A stretch of DNA of 48,754 nt from Lachnospiraceae bacterium (GTDB taxonomy: Bacteria > Bacillota > Clostridia > Lachnospirales > Lachnospiraceae), in assembly GCA_017513625.1 (NCBI GenBank), contig JAFXEW010000109.1:1-48754 (forward strand), read 5' to 3'. The notes below the pieces were generated by a model. That model did no database searches. It worked only from the letters and a program-made list of their open reading frames with translations, and was not told where the DNA came from. This document shows positions 1 to 8,329 of this stretch, in pieces (the first letter of the stretch is position 1; each line of letters starts with the position of its first letter). The translations under genes were made by a program, and so were the position numbers.

Positions 1-80
1 CCATCAAATGTTTCATATCACATCTTACCTTAACCTGCAAAATCAGTATTTCAATTCCTTCCGGCACTTCCCATTATACC

Positions 81-112
81 AAAAACACCCCCGGATTTCC
101 ATCCGGGAGTGC
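81..112 (-). terminator. Intrinsic terminator of the ligase-HAD operon
   Basis: On the minus strand a GC-rich stem (CACTCCCGGAT / ATCCGGGGGTG, GGAA loop) is followed by a T5 tract. It lies about 55 bases past the HAD phosphatase stop. Its core matches the terminators near 3460 and 6393. Confidence 0.85.
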
Positions 113-164
113 TGTTTCTACGCTTTATCTCTGAAAGTGCTTTCCGTAATAATTCCAGAAAAAA

Positions 165-758
165 CTATAATGTCTGTTTCTTCAACACTTCGTAAACTTC
201 CTCCCAGCCGCACACCCGGGTCACATTCCCGTGGCTGACGGACTGATTATAGGGTGCGTCAATCATAAGTACGGGAATGCCCCTTTCCGCAAGATACAGT
301 ACGATTTCCGGTCGGTCATCTATCATTACCTGTACTCCGTGTTTTACGCACGCCGCGTATTTATCTTCGGGCCCGTATTTTTCAGAACAAAAAGTAATGC
401 TGTCAAAAGAAAAGCCATATTCACTACACCAGTTCTTAAACCACCTTTGACTGCTTTTGCCCAAAGGACTCTTCTGTGTCACAAATTTTCTGGCGGTAAT
501 CTCATGAAGCACATGTCCGTCTTCTTTCAGACGGTTCAATATTTCCGCTGCATGCTCCCGGGGCGGAAACTCCTTGCAATATTTAGGAAAGTACTTTAAG
601 CCGTAGAAAAACTCAGCCCACTTTCCTACCCCAAATATTTCTTTTACGGAGTAACCGGCCGGATTTAAGATTTCCTTCTTAAAATATTTTTTACCGTACC
701 TGTAATTAAATTCCTGCATATCGGTCAATACACCGTCTGCATCTACACCAATAATCAT
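165..758 (-). CDS. HAD-family phosphatase, 5'-nucleotidase (NT5C)-like
   Basis: Probable soluble HAD-superfamily phosphohydrolase of the 5'(3')-deoxyribonucleotidase type. Motif I, DADGVLTD, lies at the extreme N-terminus with both catalytic Asp residues, and the acidic motif IV appears late as MIDDRPE. The size (197 aa) suits this small-cap family. An upstream in-frame ATG at 770 has no ribosome binding site. The ATG at 758 is preceded by GGAG six bases away and places motif I immediately after the start, so 758 is preferred. The gene lies 27 bases downstream of the ligase-acyltransferase fusion and ends before a strong terminator, so the two are probably co-transcribed. The real substrate is unknown; a nucleotide is only the family expectation. 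Confidence 0.75.
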   Translation of the reverse strand: MIIGVDADGVLTDMQEFNYRYGKKYFKKEILNPAGYSVKEIFGVGKWAEFFYGLKYFPKYCKEFPPREHAAEILNRLKEDGHVLHEITARKFVTQKSPLGKSSQRWFKNWCSEYGFSFDSITFCSEKYGPEDKYAACVKHGVQVMIDDRPEIVLYLAERGIPVLMIDAPYNQSVSHGNVTRVCGWEEVYEVLKKQTL

Positions 759-785
759 TTTGCTCTCCATTCAATATATACCACA

Positions 786-3368
786 TTACTTTTCAGCTTT
801 TTTCTCTACAATAAAGGTTTTGATTCTGTCTGTTATTTCTTCTTTGGAAAGTTCCCTTACATCAATTGCTTCTCCGAATGACATCTTCAAACGATAGGGA
901 CGGAATTTCCGCCAATTGAAGCAGTGGGGGATTTTTACATTGGGCGGATATATTTCATATGCACCGTCGATACACACCGGTACGATTTTTACACCGGTTT
1001 CTTTAGCCAGTTCCGCTGCTCCCAGCTTAAACTCGCCCAGCTCTCCGCTGCGGCTCCTCGTTCCTTCCGGATGTATCAGCATACAGACTCCCTTTTGCCG
1101 CAGCAGCTCTGCCGCTCTCTTCATGGCCGGAACCGTATTGCCGCTTCTGTCCACGGGGATACCGCCCAGTGCCCTGAATGCCCTTTTCATAAAGGCTTTA
1201 TCCTTAAGATGCTCCGCTGCCAGACAGCAGAATCCGTTCACATCATATCCTTCTCTTAACAGGGCAGCTGCCACCCACATGGCATCGGGATAACTTTCGT
1301 GATTAGGACAAAACATCACATTTTCATCCCGGGGGATATTAGCGATACCGTCTGCCTCCAAACGGTACAAAAACCGGGCCAGCCTACCAAAGGCCTTAAT
1401 ATACCCCATATCACCGGCTTTTCTTTTCAGAGGGAACTCACTAATATCATAGTTCTTTTCATCACCGTTTTCACTACCGTACAGAATGTCCTTTACCTTT
1501 TCAATTCTGCCCCAGTAATTTACCACATCGATACCCAGACAGCTCTCTATCTCTATACCCAGTTCAAACATACTTAAGGAATCTATTCCCAGCTCTGTTT
1601 TAAGCTCGGACTCCATGGTCACTGTCTTACCGGGTGCGTATTTCTCTATGATCCGGATCAGGAACTCTTCCCTACTCTCCTCACCGGTGTCGTCTCTCTG
1701 TTCTTCTGCACCTTCCTCAAGAGGCAGCTCCTCAGCATACTTCTTTAACAGGAACCTCTTTACCTTGCCCACAGCGGTCACCGGGATCTTATCAATTGCA
1801 AGAATCCTTTCCGCCTTATAAATGGACGCAGTCTCCGATATTTTAGTCAAATCACGGAGGGCACGCTTCACCTCTGCATCCGGATGGTCTCCCTTCTCCA
1901 CAAAGAGATATATTTGGTCATACCCATCAGGCGAAGGAATACCGCAGCTGGCATATGTCAGTCCTCTTGCACCCTTACGGTAATAATGGTCCACATCTAT
2001 GGGCGATGCTTTCTTACCGTTACGCAGGACGATTGCTTCCTTGCTTCTGCCGGTGATGTACAGATTGCCTTGCGCATCAATATATCCCAAATCACCGGTT
2101 TTAAAATATCCTTCTTCGTCAAATGCCCGGGCAGTCAGCTCCGGCTCCTTGAAATAGCCCTTCATAGCCAGCGGGGTTTTCACTCTTATTTCACCCACGC
2201 CCTCTGCATCCGGGTCTGCAATCATCACCCGAACCTCCCGGAACTGCTTTATATTACCGGCTCCCTTTGTGGGATATCTGTCATTGCAGTTAGCCGCAGA
2301 GATAGGGAAACCTGTTTCGGTAGCACCGTATACATTGACAAAATCAATTCCCAGATTTAGGTAAAACCGTATAATATCTTCCGAACAGGGCAGTGTACCG
2401 CATCCGCAAATCTTCATATTCTGCCCCAGCGCCGCCTTCCAGACAGGCTTCGTAAGAAAACGTAATTTAATACCCGTTTTCTCCCTTACCAGACCGCAGA
2501 TTTTCATGGCAGACAGTGCATACCATTTCACAGGTAAGGGCTTACGTTCTATTACCGCCATGATTTTATTCATAATCACTTCATATACCTTGGGTATCAT
2601 GATGAAATTGGTGGGATTGTAGTTCAAAAATCCGGCCGAAAGTTTTTCCGCACTCATTTCAGAGATAAATCCCATCTCCGTTCCCGTAAGGAAACAGGAC
2701 ATTGCAGACGAATACCCTGCTATATGATTAGACGGCAATACATCCAGGAAAGTAGCCTTGCTATCCAGATTGGTATATTGAAGCATATATTTCTGAGCAT
2801 AAATAATAGAATTGTAGGTAACCATGCATCCCTTCATTTCGGATGTGGTCCCACTGGAAAATACGATGGCAATGACCTCTTCGTCACCGGGCTCAATGCT
2901 TTCTCTAACACACTCTGCCGGGCTTCCGTCAAGCACCCTGCACGCAAAATCATCCGTCAACTCCATAGCAGGGATGTCCTGTTTTAAGACCTCATCCATT
3001 TGGTTGTAAATGTCCTGCGTGGTAAACGCAGCATTTACATCCGCATACTCTAACAATTTATTGCGCTGCGTGCACGGCAAAGCAGCATCAATCAGTACAC
3101 CTGTATAACCGCCGTAAGCCAGAGCCAGATTTACCACCACCGCCTGCGCAGATGAGGGAAGCACCACTGCTACACGCTGTGCCCTCTGAATTCCCATATT
3201 TTGCAACCCGGTAATCATGGCATTCACAATTTCCTGTAATCTGCCATATGTTATTTTACGATGATTATCCTTTTCTTCCACGCATGAAATGGCGTTTTTG
3301 TCACCATACAACCGGAAAACACGGTCTATCAGCTCTTTATAATCCTCATAAGTAAAAACGGTCTGCAC
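786..3368 (-). CDS. Adenylate-forming ligase / acyl carrier / PlsC acyltransferase fusion
   Basis: A single 860-aa polypeptide with three parts. The ANL adenylation domain (about 1-550) has the P-loop SSGTTSEMKG (171-180), GATETG (348-353), TGDLGY (424-429) and a C-terminal GKVKR lysine near 535. An acyl-carrier domain (about 565-635) has GIDSL, with Ser597 as the likely phosphopantetheine site. A PlsC-type acyltransferase (about 655-855) has HX4D (H690, D695) and HPEGT (766-770). The order suggests that a fatty acid is activated as acyl-AMP, loaded onto the in-built carrier and passed to a lysophospholipid or similar acceptor, analogous to bifunctional Aas but with an integral carrier. The start is GTG with GGGAGG eight bases upstream. 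No signal peptide is seen. Acyl specificity and acceptor cannot be read from the sequence. Confidence 0.85.
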   Translation of the reverse strand: MQTVFTYEDYKELIDRVFRLYGDKNAISCVEEKDNHRKITYGRLQEIVNAMITGLQNMGIQRAQRVAVVLPSSAQAVVVNLALAYGGYTGVLIDAALPCTQRNKLLEYADVNAAFTTQDIYNQMDEVLKQDIPAMELTDDFACRVLDGSPAECVRESIEPGDEEVIAIVFSSGTTSEMKGCMVTYNSIIYAQKYMLQYTNLDSKATFLDVLPSNHIAGYSSAMSCFLTGTEMGFISEMSAEKLSAGFLNYNPTNFIMIPKVYEVIMNKIMAVIERKPLPVKWYALSAMKICGLVREKTGIKLRFLTKPVWKAALGQNMKICGCGTLPCSEDIIRFYLNLGIDFVNVYGATETGFPISAANCNDRYPTKGAGNIKQFREVRVMIADPDAEGVGEIRVKTPLAMKGYFKEPELTARAFDEEGYFKTGDLGYIDAQGNLYITGRSKEAIVLRNGKKASPIDVDHYYRKGARGLTYASCGIPSPDGYDQIYLFVEKGDHPDAEVKRALRDLTKISETASIYKAERILAIDKIPVTAVGKVKRFLLKKYAEELPLEEGAEEQRDDTGEESREEFLIRIIEKYAPGKTVTMESELKTELGIDSLSMFELGIEIESCLGIDVVNYWGRIEKVKDILYGSENGDEKNYDISEFPLKRKAGDMGYIKAFGRLARFLYRLEADGIANIPRDENVMFCPNHESYPDAMWVAAALLREGYDVNGFCCLAAEHLKDKAFMKRAFRALGGIPVDRSGNTVPAMKRAAELLRQKGVCMLIHPEGTRSRSGELGEFKLGAAELAKETGVKIVPVCIDGAYEIYPPNVKIPHCFNWRKFRPYRLKMSFGEAIDVRELSKEEITDRIKTFIVEKKAEK

Positions 3369-3434
3369 TTTGCGTTCCTCCCATATATCTGACAGTAACT
3401 TACTTTTTCTACGTTTTTTTCACGACAATTTAAC

Positions 3435-3463
3435 ATTATATCAGAAACACTCCCAAGTTTCCA
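3435..3463 (-). promoter_or_regulatory. Candidate sigma-A promoter of the ligase-HAD operon
   Basis: Minus strand TGGAAA, 17-base spacer, perfect TATAAT, about 67 bases ahead of the GTG start. The -35 falls inside the preceding terminator hairpin, a compact terminator/promoter overlap. Confidence 0.5.
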
Positions 3464-3475
3464 CCGGGAGTGCAC
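3445..3475 (-). terminator. Intrinsic terminator after the XRE regulator gene
   Basis: CACTCCC / GGGAGTG stem with a 12-base loop; on the minus strand it is followed by a short T run (GTTTC). It sits 50 bases past the XRE stop. The weak T run suggests partial termination. Confidence 0.6.
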
Positions 3476-3525
3476 TTTCTAACAATATTGTATTAAATAT
3501 CCGCTTGTTTCTACTGATTTCTTCT

Positions 3526-4554
3526 TTACAGCCCCTTCTTCTGACAATCCAAAAAGTAAACTATTTTTTCATATTCCTCTTCGGAAAGGTTCGCTTTTTG
3601 CTTTATTTTATCCAAATAACCCCTGTAGATTTCATCTGCCTTCTCTTTTTCACCGGCTCTGCTATATGCCACCATTTTATATAAAGCAATCTTCTTTCCG
3701 AATTCGTAATAAACCGCAGTATCCATAAACCTTTCATTCTGTGCGTATATATCCACTAACTGCTCGCCCCATTTACAAATACGAAGTGCTTCTTCTTTTT
3801 CTCCGAAATACGCATAATTCTCGGAAATCATGCAAAGATGTTTGCAGAAAACCCCAAAAAGAATTTTCGAGTTTTCAACGATAACATCCTTCATTTCCTC
3901 AAATCCTTTTTCAAAAAAGGTCAGTTCCATGTTAATGGATTCCTTGACACGATTGGATGCAAGGCTGGGAAGAACATTGATATGCTCTCTGGCATTATCA
4001 TAATCTTGCTTGTGAATGTAAATCCATGCCAGCGCATAATGCGCCTTATCAATCAGCTGATGATCGTTGCAGTAGCGGATGACCTGAATTCCCTTTTGAA
4101 TTCCGTCCTCATACAGTTTCTGATAACGTTGTGGTTCTTCCTTTAAAAAACCCTCCAGATCAACCAGCATACTCAAATGTGCAATCTGCTGTACAAACTC
4201 TATCTGAATTCGGTAATTAGTAGGATTCTTTGTAGATTCCCCGCTAAGATACTCACAAATTTTTAAGGAACTTCCCCATCTGTCTCCCTCGTCATGGAGA
4301 CCTTTGACATATTCCAAAATACCATTGGTAACTGCTTCATCCTGATTCATCTTATCGTATCCGAACAGTGCATCCGTTGTCACACCCAAAATCTGTGCCA
4401 TCGGGATAATCAGTCCGATGTCCGGAAGCCCTGCCTCTGACTCCCAACGACTCACCGCCTGCGGTGTCACACCAAGGAGATTTGCAAGTTCCTCCTGTGT
4501 AAATCCTTTGTTCTTCCTATATACTCTGATATTTGCTCCTAAATTATGATTCAT
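3526..4554 (-). CDS. XRE-family transcriptional regulator with helical C-terminal repeats
   Basis: A 342-aa protein. An N-terminal helix-turn-helix of the Cro/CI (XRE) type spans about residues 5-60 (GFTQEELANLLGVTPQAVSRW, recognition helix TPQAVSRWE). It is followed by about 270 residues of purely helical sequence with aromatic/alanine spacing like tetratricopeptide repeats (YALAWIYIHKQDYDNARE, YAYFGEKEEALRI), the layout of stand-alone sensory XRE-TPR regulators that respond to a peptide or protein ligand. GGAGG lies seven bases before the ATG. It has its own promoter and is followed by a terminator, so it is probably monocistronic. Target genes are not evident; the neighbouring lipid operon and the divergent chemoreceptor are candidates by position only. 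Confidence 0.85.
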   Translation of the reverse strand: MNHNLGANIRVYRKNKGFTQEELANLLGVTPQAVSRWESEAGLPDIGLIIPMAQILGVTTDALFGYDKMNQDEAVTNGILEYVKGLHDEGDRWGSSLKICEYLSGESTKNPTNYRIQIEFVQQIAHLSMLVDLEGFLKEEPQRYQKLYEDGIQKGIQVIRYCNDHQLIDKAHYALAWIYIHKQDYDNAREHINVLPSLASNRVKESINMELTFFEKGFEEMKDVIVENSKILFGVFCKHLCMISENYAYFGEKEEALRICKWGEQLVDIYAQNERFMDTAVYYEFGKKIALYKMVAYSRAGEKEKADEIYRGYLDKIKQKANLSEEEYEKIVYFLDCQKKGL

Positions 4555-4592
4555 AATGTCAACCTCCGTTTGTTTATCGGTACCGTAGTTTT

Positions 4593-4621
4593 ATTATACT
4601 TTGGAACATCTGCCCAAACAA
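4593..4621 (-). promoter_or_regulatory. Sigma-A promoter of the XRE regulator
   Basis: Minus strand TTGTTT, 17-base spacer, perfect TATAAT, about 39 bases before the ATG. The rest of the 300-base divergent region to 4854 shows no gene. Confidence 0.65.
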
Positions 4622-4722
4622 GCAATGTGTATTTGGAGAAAACTCAAGCCACACTTGTACGACGCTCTTACATATCCCGAACTGCTTTGCATAAATATCT
4701 CCTCCAACACTTCACACCCGTT

Positions 4723-4760
4723 CAAATAAAATTGACGTTAATGCCAATATACAGTATCAT
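4723..4760 (+). promoter_or_regulatory. Promoter region of the chemoreceptor: sigma-A and possible sigma-28 overlap
   Basis: Two readings overlap. TTGACG (4732-4737), a 17-base spacer and TATCAT (4755-4760) make a good sigma-A promoter. CAAA (4723-4726), a 16-base spacer and GCCAATAT (4743-4750) differ by two bases from the sigma-28 pattern of the flagellin promoter, with the same spacing. The sigma-A reading is the safer one; the sigma-28 reading is attractive because the product is a chemoreceptor. Confidence 0.5.
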
Positions 4761-4854
4761 TGAAATTGAATGATTAATGCCACTCATTTAGTTGCTTTTC
4801 TGAATACCAAAAACATATCACGCATTTGTCGTACATTACACAAAGGAGAATCCT

Positions 4855-6357
4855 ATGAAGGAAAAAGACTATCAATATGCAGACCCCTCTGCCCAAGTTA
4901 AAAAGGTAAATTCTTTTTTATGTATCAGTACCACCATTTTGTATTTTCTGAGTTATATCATCGTATTTGTTTCCTTTTTGCAGCGTAATCGTTCCCCTGT
5001 TTATGCGATTGTCATGCTGCTTGTTATGCTGTCTACAATAATCACGGGATTTGTTACACTCAAAAAAAATAGCGGAAGTCACCGGTTGCGCTATTTTGTA
5101 ACCATAGGACTTGTTATTGTGTCCGGCATGTTGATTTATGCTTTTGAGGATTATTATGTCAGATTCCTGGCTGTTATGCCATTCTTTGGGTGCATCTTCT
5201 TTTTTGACCTAAGATTCACCAGGATAATGGCTATCCTTGTCTGCGCCGAGAATGTGCTGTTTACTTTGCTCAGGGGCTTGGTTCTCCGTAACTATGAAGC
5301 CGAAACCTTTACCCCCAATCTGGTAGCCGGTTTGGCCGTATCCGTTATGATGTTTCTGATCCATTATTTGACAAAGGTTGCCAAGTTATTTAATCAAGAT
5401 TCTCTCGGAAAGGTCCAACATGAAGCGGCGTACCAAAAAGAAATGCTAAATGATGTGTTAAGGATTGCAGAAAAAATCCGTAGCGAAAGTACTCAGGCCA
5501 TGGACATCGTATCGCGTTTGCACGACTCCTCCGATACAGTTAACCGGGCAGTAATTGACATCAGCGAAAGTACCTCTTCCACTGCAGAGAGCATTCAGAA
5601 TCAGAGCTTTATGACACAAAATATCCAGGCTAATTTGGAGCAGATATTACAAAAGGCGGAGGCCATTGTATTGGCAACCGACAGAACCCATGCCTTAAAC
5701 CAATCCAGTGCCGAAAAAATCGTGCAATTAAGAGAAAAAGCCACGCAGCTGTCATCCATCAATGATACTGTGGCCGATGCCATGAATCAGCTGCAGCAAA
5801 ACGTGAACAATGTAAAAGAAATTACAAAAACGATTTTCAGCATCTCCTCTCAAACCAATTTACTGGCACTAAACGCTTCTATTGAAAGTGCCCGAGCCGG
5901 TGAGGCCGGACGCGGCTTTGCGGTGGTTGCTGATGAAATCCGGACATTGTCCGAAAAAACCAGGCTGGAAACGGAAAATATTACTCTTATCCTCGATAAT
6001 TTATCCACTAATGCATATGAAACAGCACACGCCATTGAACAATCCTTAGAAATTGATGGTATACAGGAGCGCATGATTAGTGAAATAGCCACCAAATTTG
6101 ATGAGATGAACACCAACATCGATTTGTTAAATCAGGATATCCACCAACTGGAAGCTGCCCTTGATTCCCTGGCTTCGGCAAATACGGAAATTGTGGGTGA
6201 AATCACCACCTTATCCGCAGCCACCCAGGAAATAACCGCTGCAACCATACAATCAACGGAACTGACAGAAACTAATTCCATGGACGCTAAAAGCACCCGG
6301 GATATTCTTGACCGGATAATCACCACTTCTCACCAGATAGACAAATATATTCCATAA
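4855..6357 (+). CDS. Methyl-accepting chemotaxis protein with polytopic N-terminus
   Basis: A 500-aa chemoreceptor. The first 185 residues hold about six hydrophobic segments and no recognisable extracellular sensor such as Cache or 4HB. No clear HAMP domain separates them from the cytoplasmic part. The remainder is a long helical MCP signalling domain. The conserved hairpin tip ([20 protein letters not shown], continuing as [14 protein letters not shown]) lies near residues 340-375, where CheA and CheW would bind. It should feed a CheA-CheY pathway that drives flagella; che genes are not in this window. AAAGGAG lies seven bases before the ATG. The membrane-embedded input module suggests sensing of a lipophilic or membrane-state signal, which is inference. 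A strong terminator follows. Confidence 0.9.
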   Translation: MKEKDYQYADPSAQVKKVNSFLCISTTILYFLSYIIVFVSFLQRNRSPVYAIVMLLVMLSTIITGFVTLKKNSGSHRLRYFVTIGLVIVSGMLIYAFEDYYVRFLAVMPFFGCIFFFDLRFTRIMAILVCAENVLFTLLRGLVLRNYEAETFTPNLVAGLAVSVMMFLIHYLTKVAKLFNQDSLGKVQHEAAYQKEMLNDVLRIAEKIRSESTQAMDIVSRLHDSSDTVNRAVIDISESTSSTAESIQNQSFMTQNIQANLEQILQKAEAIVLATDRTHALNQSSAEKIVQLREKATQLSSINDTVADAMNQLQQNVNNVKEITKTIFSISSQTNLLALNASIESARAGEAGRGFAVVADEIRTLSEKTRLETENITLILDNLSTNAYETAHAIEQSLEIDGIQERMISEIATKFDEMNTNIDLLNQDIHQLEAALDSLASANTEIVGEITTLSAATQEITAATIQSTELTETNSMDAKSTRDILDRIITTSHQIDKYIP

Positions 6358-6378
6358 TTTACTGTTGACTTGTAGCCC

Positions 6379-6410
6379 AAACACTCCCGGACAAAACGGG
6401 AGTGTTTCCT
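6379..6410 (+). terminator. Intrinsic terminator after the chemoreceptor gene
   Basis: AAACACTCCCG / CGGGAGTGTTT stem with a 7-base loop, followed by a T-rich tail, 20 bases past the stop. Its core equals the terminators at 81-112 and 3445-3475. Confidence 0.85.
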
Positions 6411-6418
6411 TGTTTTAT

Positions 6419-6447
6419 GCAAAAAGGACTTCCGCCCGGAAGTCCTT
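6419..6447 (-). terminator. Intrinsic terminator of the flagellin gene
   Basis: On the minus strand a perfect 11-bp stem (AAGGACTTCCG / CGGAAGTCCTT, two-base loop) runs into TTTTTGC, 16 bases after the flagellin stop. Confidence 0.9.
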
Positions 6448-6462
6448 AATTTTACTTTTATC

Positions 6463-8223
6463 CTATGATCCTAATAAAGTCAATACACCGCTGTTACTTT
6501 GGTTCGCCTGTGCCATCATAGCCTGACCGGCCTGCTCCAAGATGCTTAATGTGGAGAAACGTACCATTTCCCTTGCCATATCCGTATCCCTGATGCGGGA
6601 TTCTGCTGCCGTGGTATTTTCCACTACGTTCTCTTCATTGGCAATAGTATGCTCCATACGGTTCTGCTGGGCACCGATCCTGCTGCGGTTGGCAGTCACC
6701 TTGCGGAGTGCGCCTGCCACTTCGTCAATGGCTTTGGTTGCTTTCTCCGCGGTAGTCACATCCACTTCATTTATTCCCAGAACTTCTGTGTTCATTTCAT
6801 CAATTACTACATAAAGGCCGTCACCGGCTTCTGCACCGGACTGAATCCACACGGACCATCTTTCTTCATGTACCGTAACCGGTGTAACATCCGGTCTGGT
6901 AATAATATTATCCAGATTGGCATCAGTATACAAATTGGAAATACCATATTTAAAAGCAACCTTATTCCCCTGTGTCATATCTTTCAAATCATAATAAAGG
7001 CTGAATCCCAAATCCGTGCGCGCTGCACTCTGCCCCAACTGACCGTTCAGATTGTCATAATAGTCCCAGCCGTCTATCTGACTATAATTGCCTAAGGAGA
7101 GACTATCCGGCTTTCTGCTTCCTGCAAAAGATATCTTTTCCGAAAAGACCAGCGCATTATCCACATCCACAATAGAAAAACTACCGGGTACATTACCTTC
7201 ATATATGTAAGGTGACGTAGCACCGTCTGTCAAGGGAGAGTCATTTTGGGAATATATGCAGTATTTATCCACCTTGGCACCATTTATATAATATGCTTCA
7301 CACCTGTCGTTATTGTTATATGCCGTATCTGCATGGAACATAAATTCCAGATTAGCCACTTCCGGTGTTTTGGTGAATTCATAGGACAACACGTAATTCT
7401 TATCCGTGTCCGAGGTATCCTCCACCCGTATGGTCTGTTTGAGACCTACTTCCATACCATCTGCACCCGTATAGGTGAATTCCCTGGACCAGGTATCAGT
7501 ACCATTTGTAGTGAAATCGGCAGGGACCATTTGTTCCAAACTCACTACTGTCTTATTACCGTCAGCATCCGTTATTCTCATGGATGCATCTGAAGTAGAG
7601 CCGTTTCCGTAGAGCATGTTAAAATTCTTACCGTTCAAAGCAGAACCGCTTTTATCTACAATTGCCTGTAGATACATCATGTCCGGGCCCTCACCCTGAT
7701 GCATGGGAGTCTTTCCCAGATTCACATCCACCAATTTCATGTCCGAAAACTCTACATTGCCCATATTGGCAACTGTACCGTCCTCATTCAGAACCACCTC
7801 GTCAAAACCTTTAAATACCGGTTGTTCGTTAAATTTGGTAGTTTCGCCGATACGGTCTATCTCCGCCAGTATTTCCTGTATTTCTTCCTGGATATACTGT
7901 CTGTCCTGTGCACTGTTGGTACCATTAGCCGCCTTTACGGAAAGCTCCGTAATACGGTGAAGCATCTCACTTACTTCAGCAAGTGCACCATCTGCCACCT
8001 GACAAAGAGATACGCCATCCTGTGTATTGGCCACGCCTTGGGTAAGTCCTCTGATCTGGCGCCGCATTTTCTCAGAAATAGACAGACCTGCAGCATCATC
8101 CGCAGCCCTGTTTATTTTATATCCTGAAGACAGCTTCTCCGTGGACTTGGCTTTCATGCCAAGGTTAATTCCAAACTGTCTCTGTGCATTCATTGCCAAT
8201 AAATTGTGTGCAACTACGTTCAT
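6463..8223 (-). CDS. Flagellin
   Basis: The filament subunit exported by the flagellar type III system. The N-terminal D0/D1 region (VVAHNLLAMNAQRQFGINLG, then LSSGYKINRAADDAAGLSIS) and the C-terminal D1/D0 region (SRIRDTDMAREMVRFS..ILEQAGQAMMAQANQ) are intact. The roughly 300-residue centre has no recognisable conservation, as expected for the exposed D2/D3 domains. At 586 aa it is longer than the minimal roughly 270-aa type. An in-frame ATG at 8265 is rejected because it lies inside the sigma-28 -10 element. The chosen ATG at 8223 has GAGG about nine bases upstream and gives the canonical flagellin N-terminus. It is monocistronic between its own promoter and a perfect terminator. No fliW, csrA or fliS gene adjoins it. 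Confidence 0.95.
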   Translation of the reverse strand: MNVVAHNLLAMNAQRQFGINLGMKAKSTEKLSSGYKINRAADDAAGLSISEKMRRQIRGLTQGVANTQDGVSLCQVADGALAEVSEMLHRITELSVKAANGTNSAQDRQYIQEEIQEILAEIDRIGETTKFNEQPVFKGFDEVVLNEDGTVANMGNVEFSDMKLVDVNLGKTPMHQGEGPDMMYLQAIVDKSGSALNGKNFNMLYGNGSTSDASMRITDADGNKTVVSLEQMVPADFTTNGTDTWSREFTYTGADGMEVGLKQTIRVEDTSDTDKNYVLSYEFTKTPEVANLEFMFHADTAYNNNDRCEAYYINGAKVDKYCIYSQNDSPLTDGATSPYIYEGNVPGSFSIVDVDNALVFSEKISFAGSRKPDSLSLGNYSQIDGWDYYDNLNGQLGQSAARTDLGFSLYYDLKDMTQGNKVAFKYGISNLYTDANLDNIITRPDVTPVTVHEERWSVWIQSGAEAGDGLYVVIDEMNTEVLGINEVDVTTAEKATKAIDEVAGALRKVTANRSRIGAQQNRMEHTIANEENVVENTTAAESRIRDTDMAREMVRFSTLSILEQAGQAMMAQANQSNSGVLTLLGS

Positions 8224-8263
8224 CGGGTACCTCGTCTGGCGTGACTTTGACATCTCATACAAC

Positions 8264-8291
8264 ATATCGGCACTTTATTTACATTTCTTTA
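8264..8291 (-). promoter_or_regulatory. Sigma-28 (SigD/FliA) promoter of flagellin
   Basis: Minus strand TAAA (8291-8288), a 16-base spacer, then GCCGATAT (8271-8264), a perfect match to the flagellar sigma-28 consensus. The predicted transcript starts about 35 bases before the flagellin ATG. Confidence 0.92.
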
Positions 8292-8329
8292 GATTTTTTA
8301 AATTTATATGCGGAGCATGTTTAGATACA

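Noticed and set aside
8224-8265. Upstream ATG extending flagellin by 14 residues
   Set aside because: It lies inside the sigma-28 -10 element and lacks a ribosome site.
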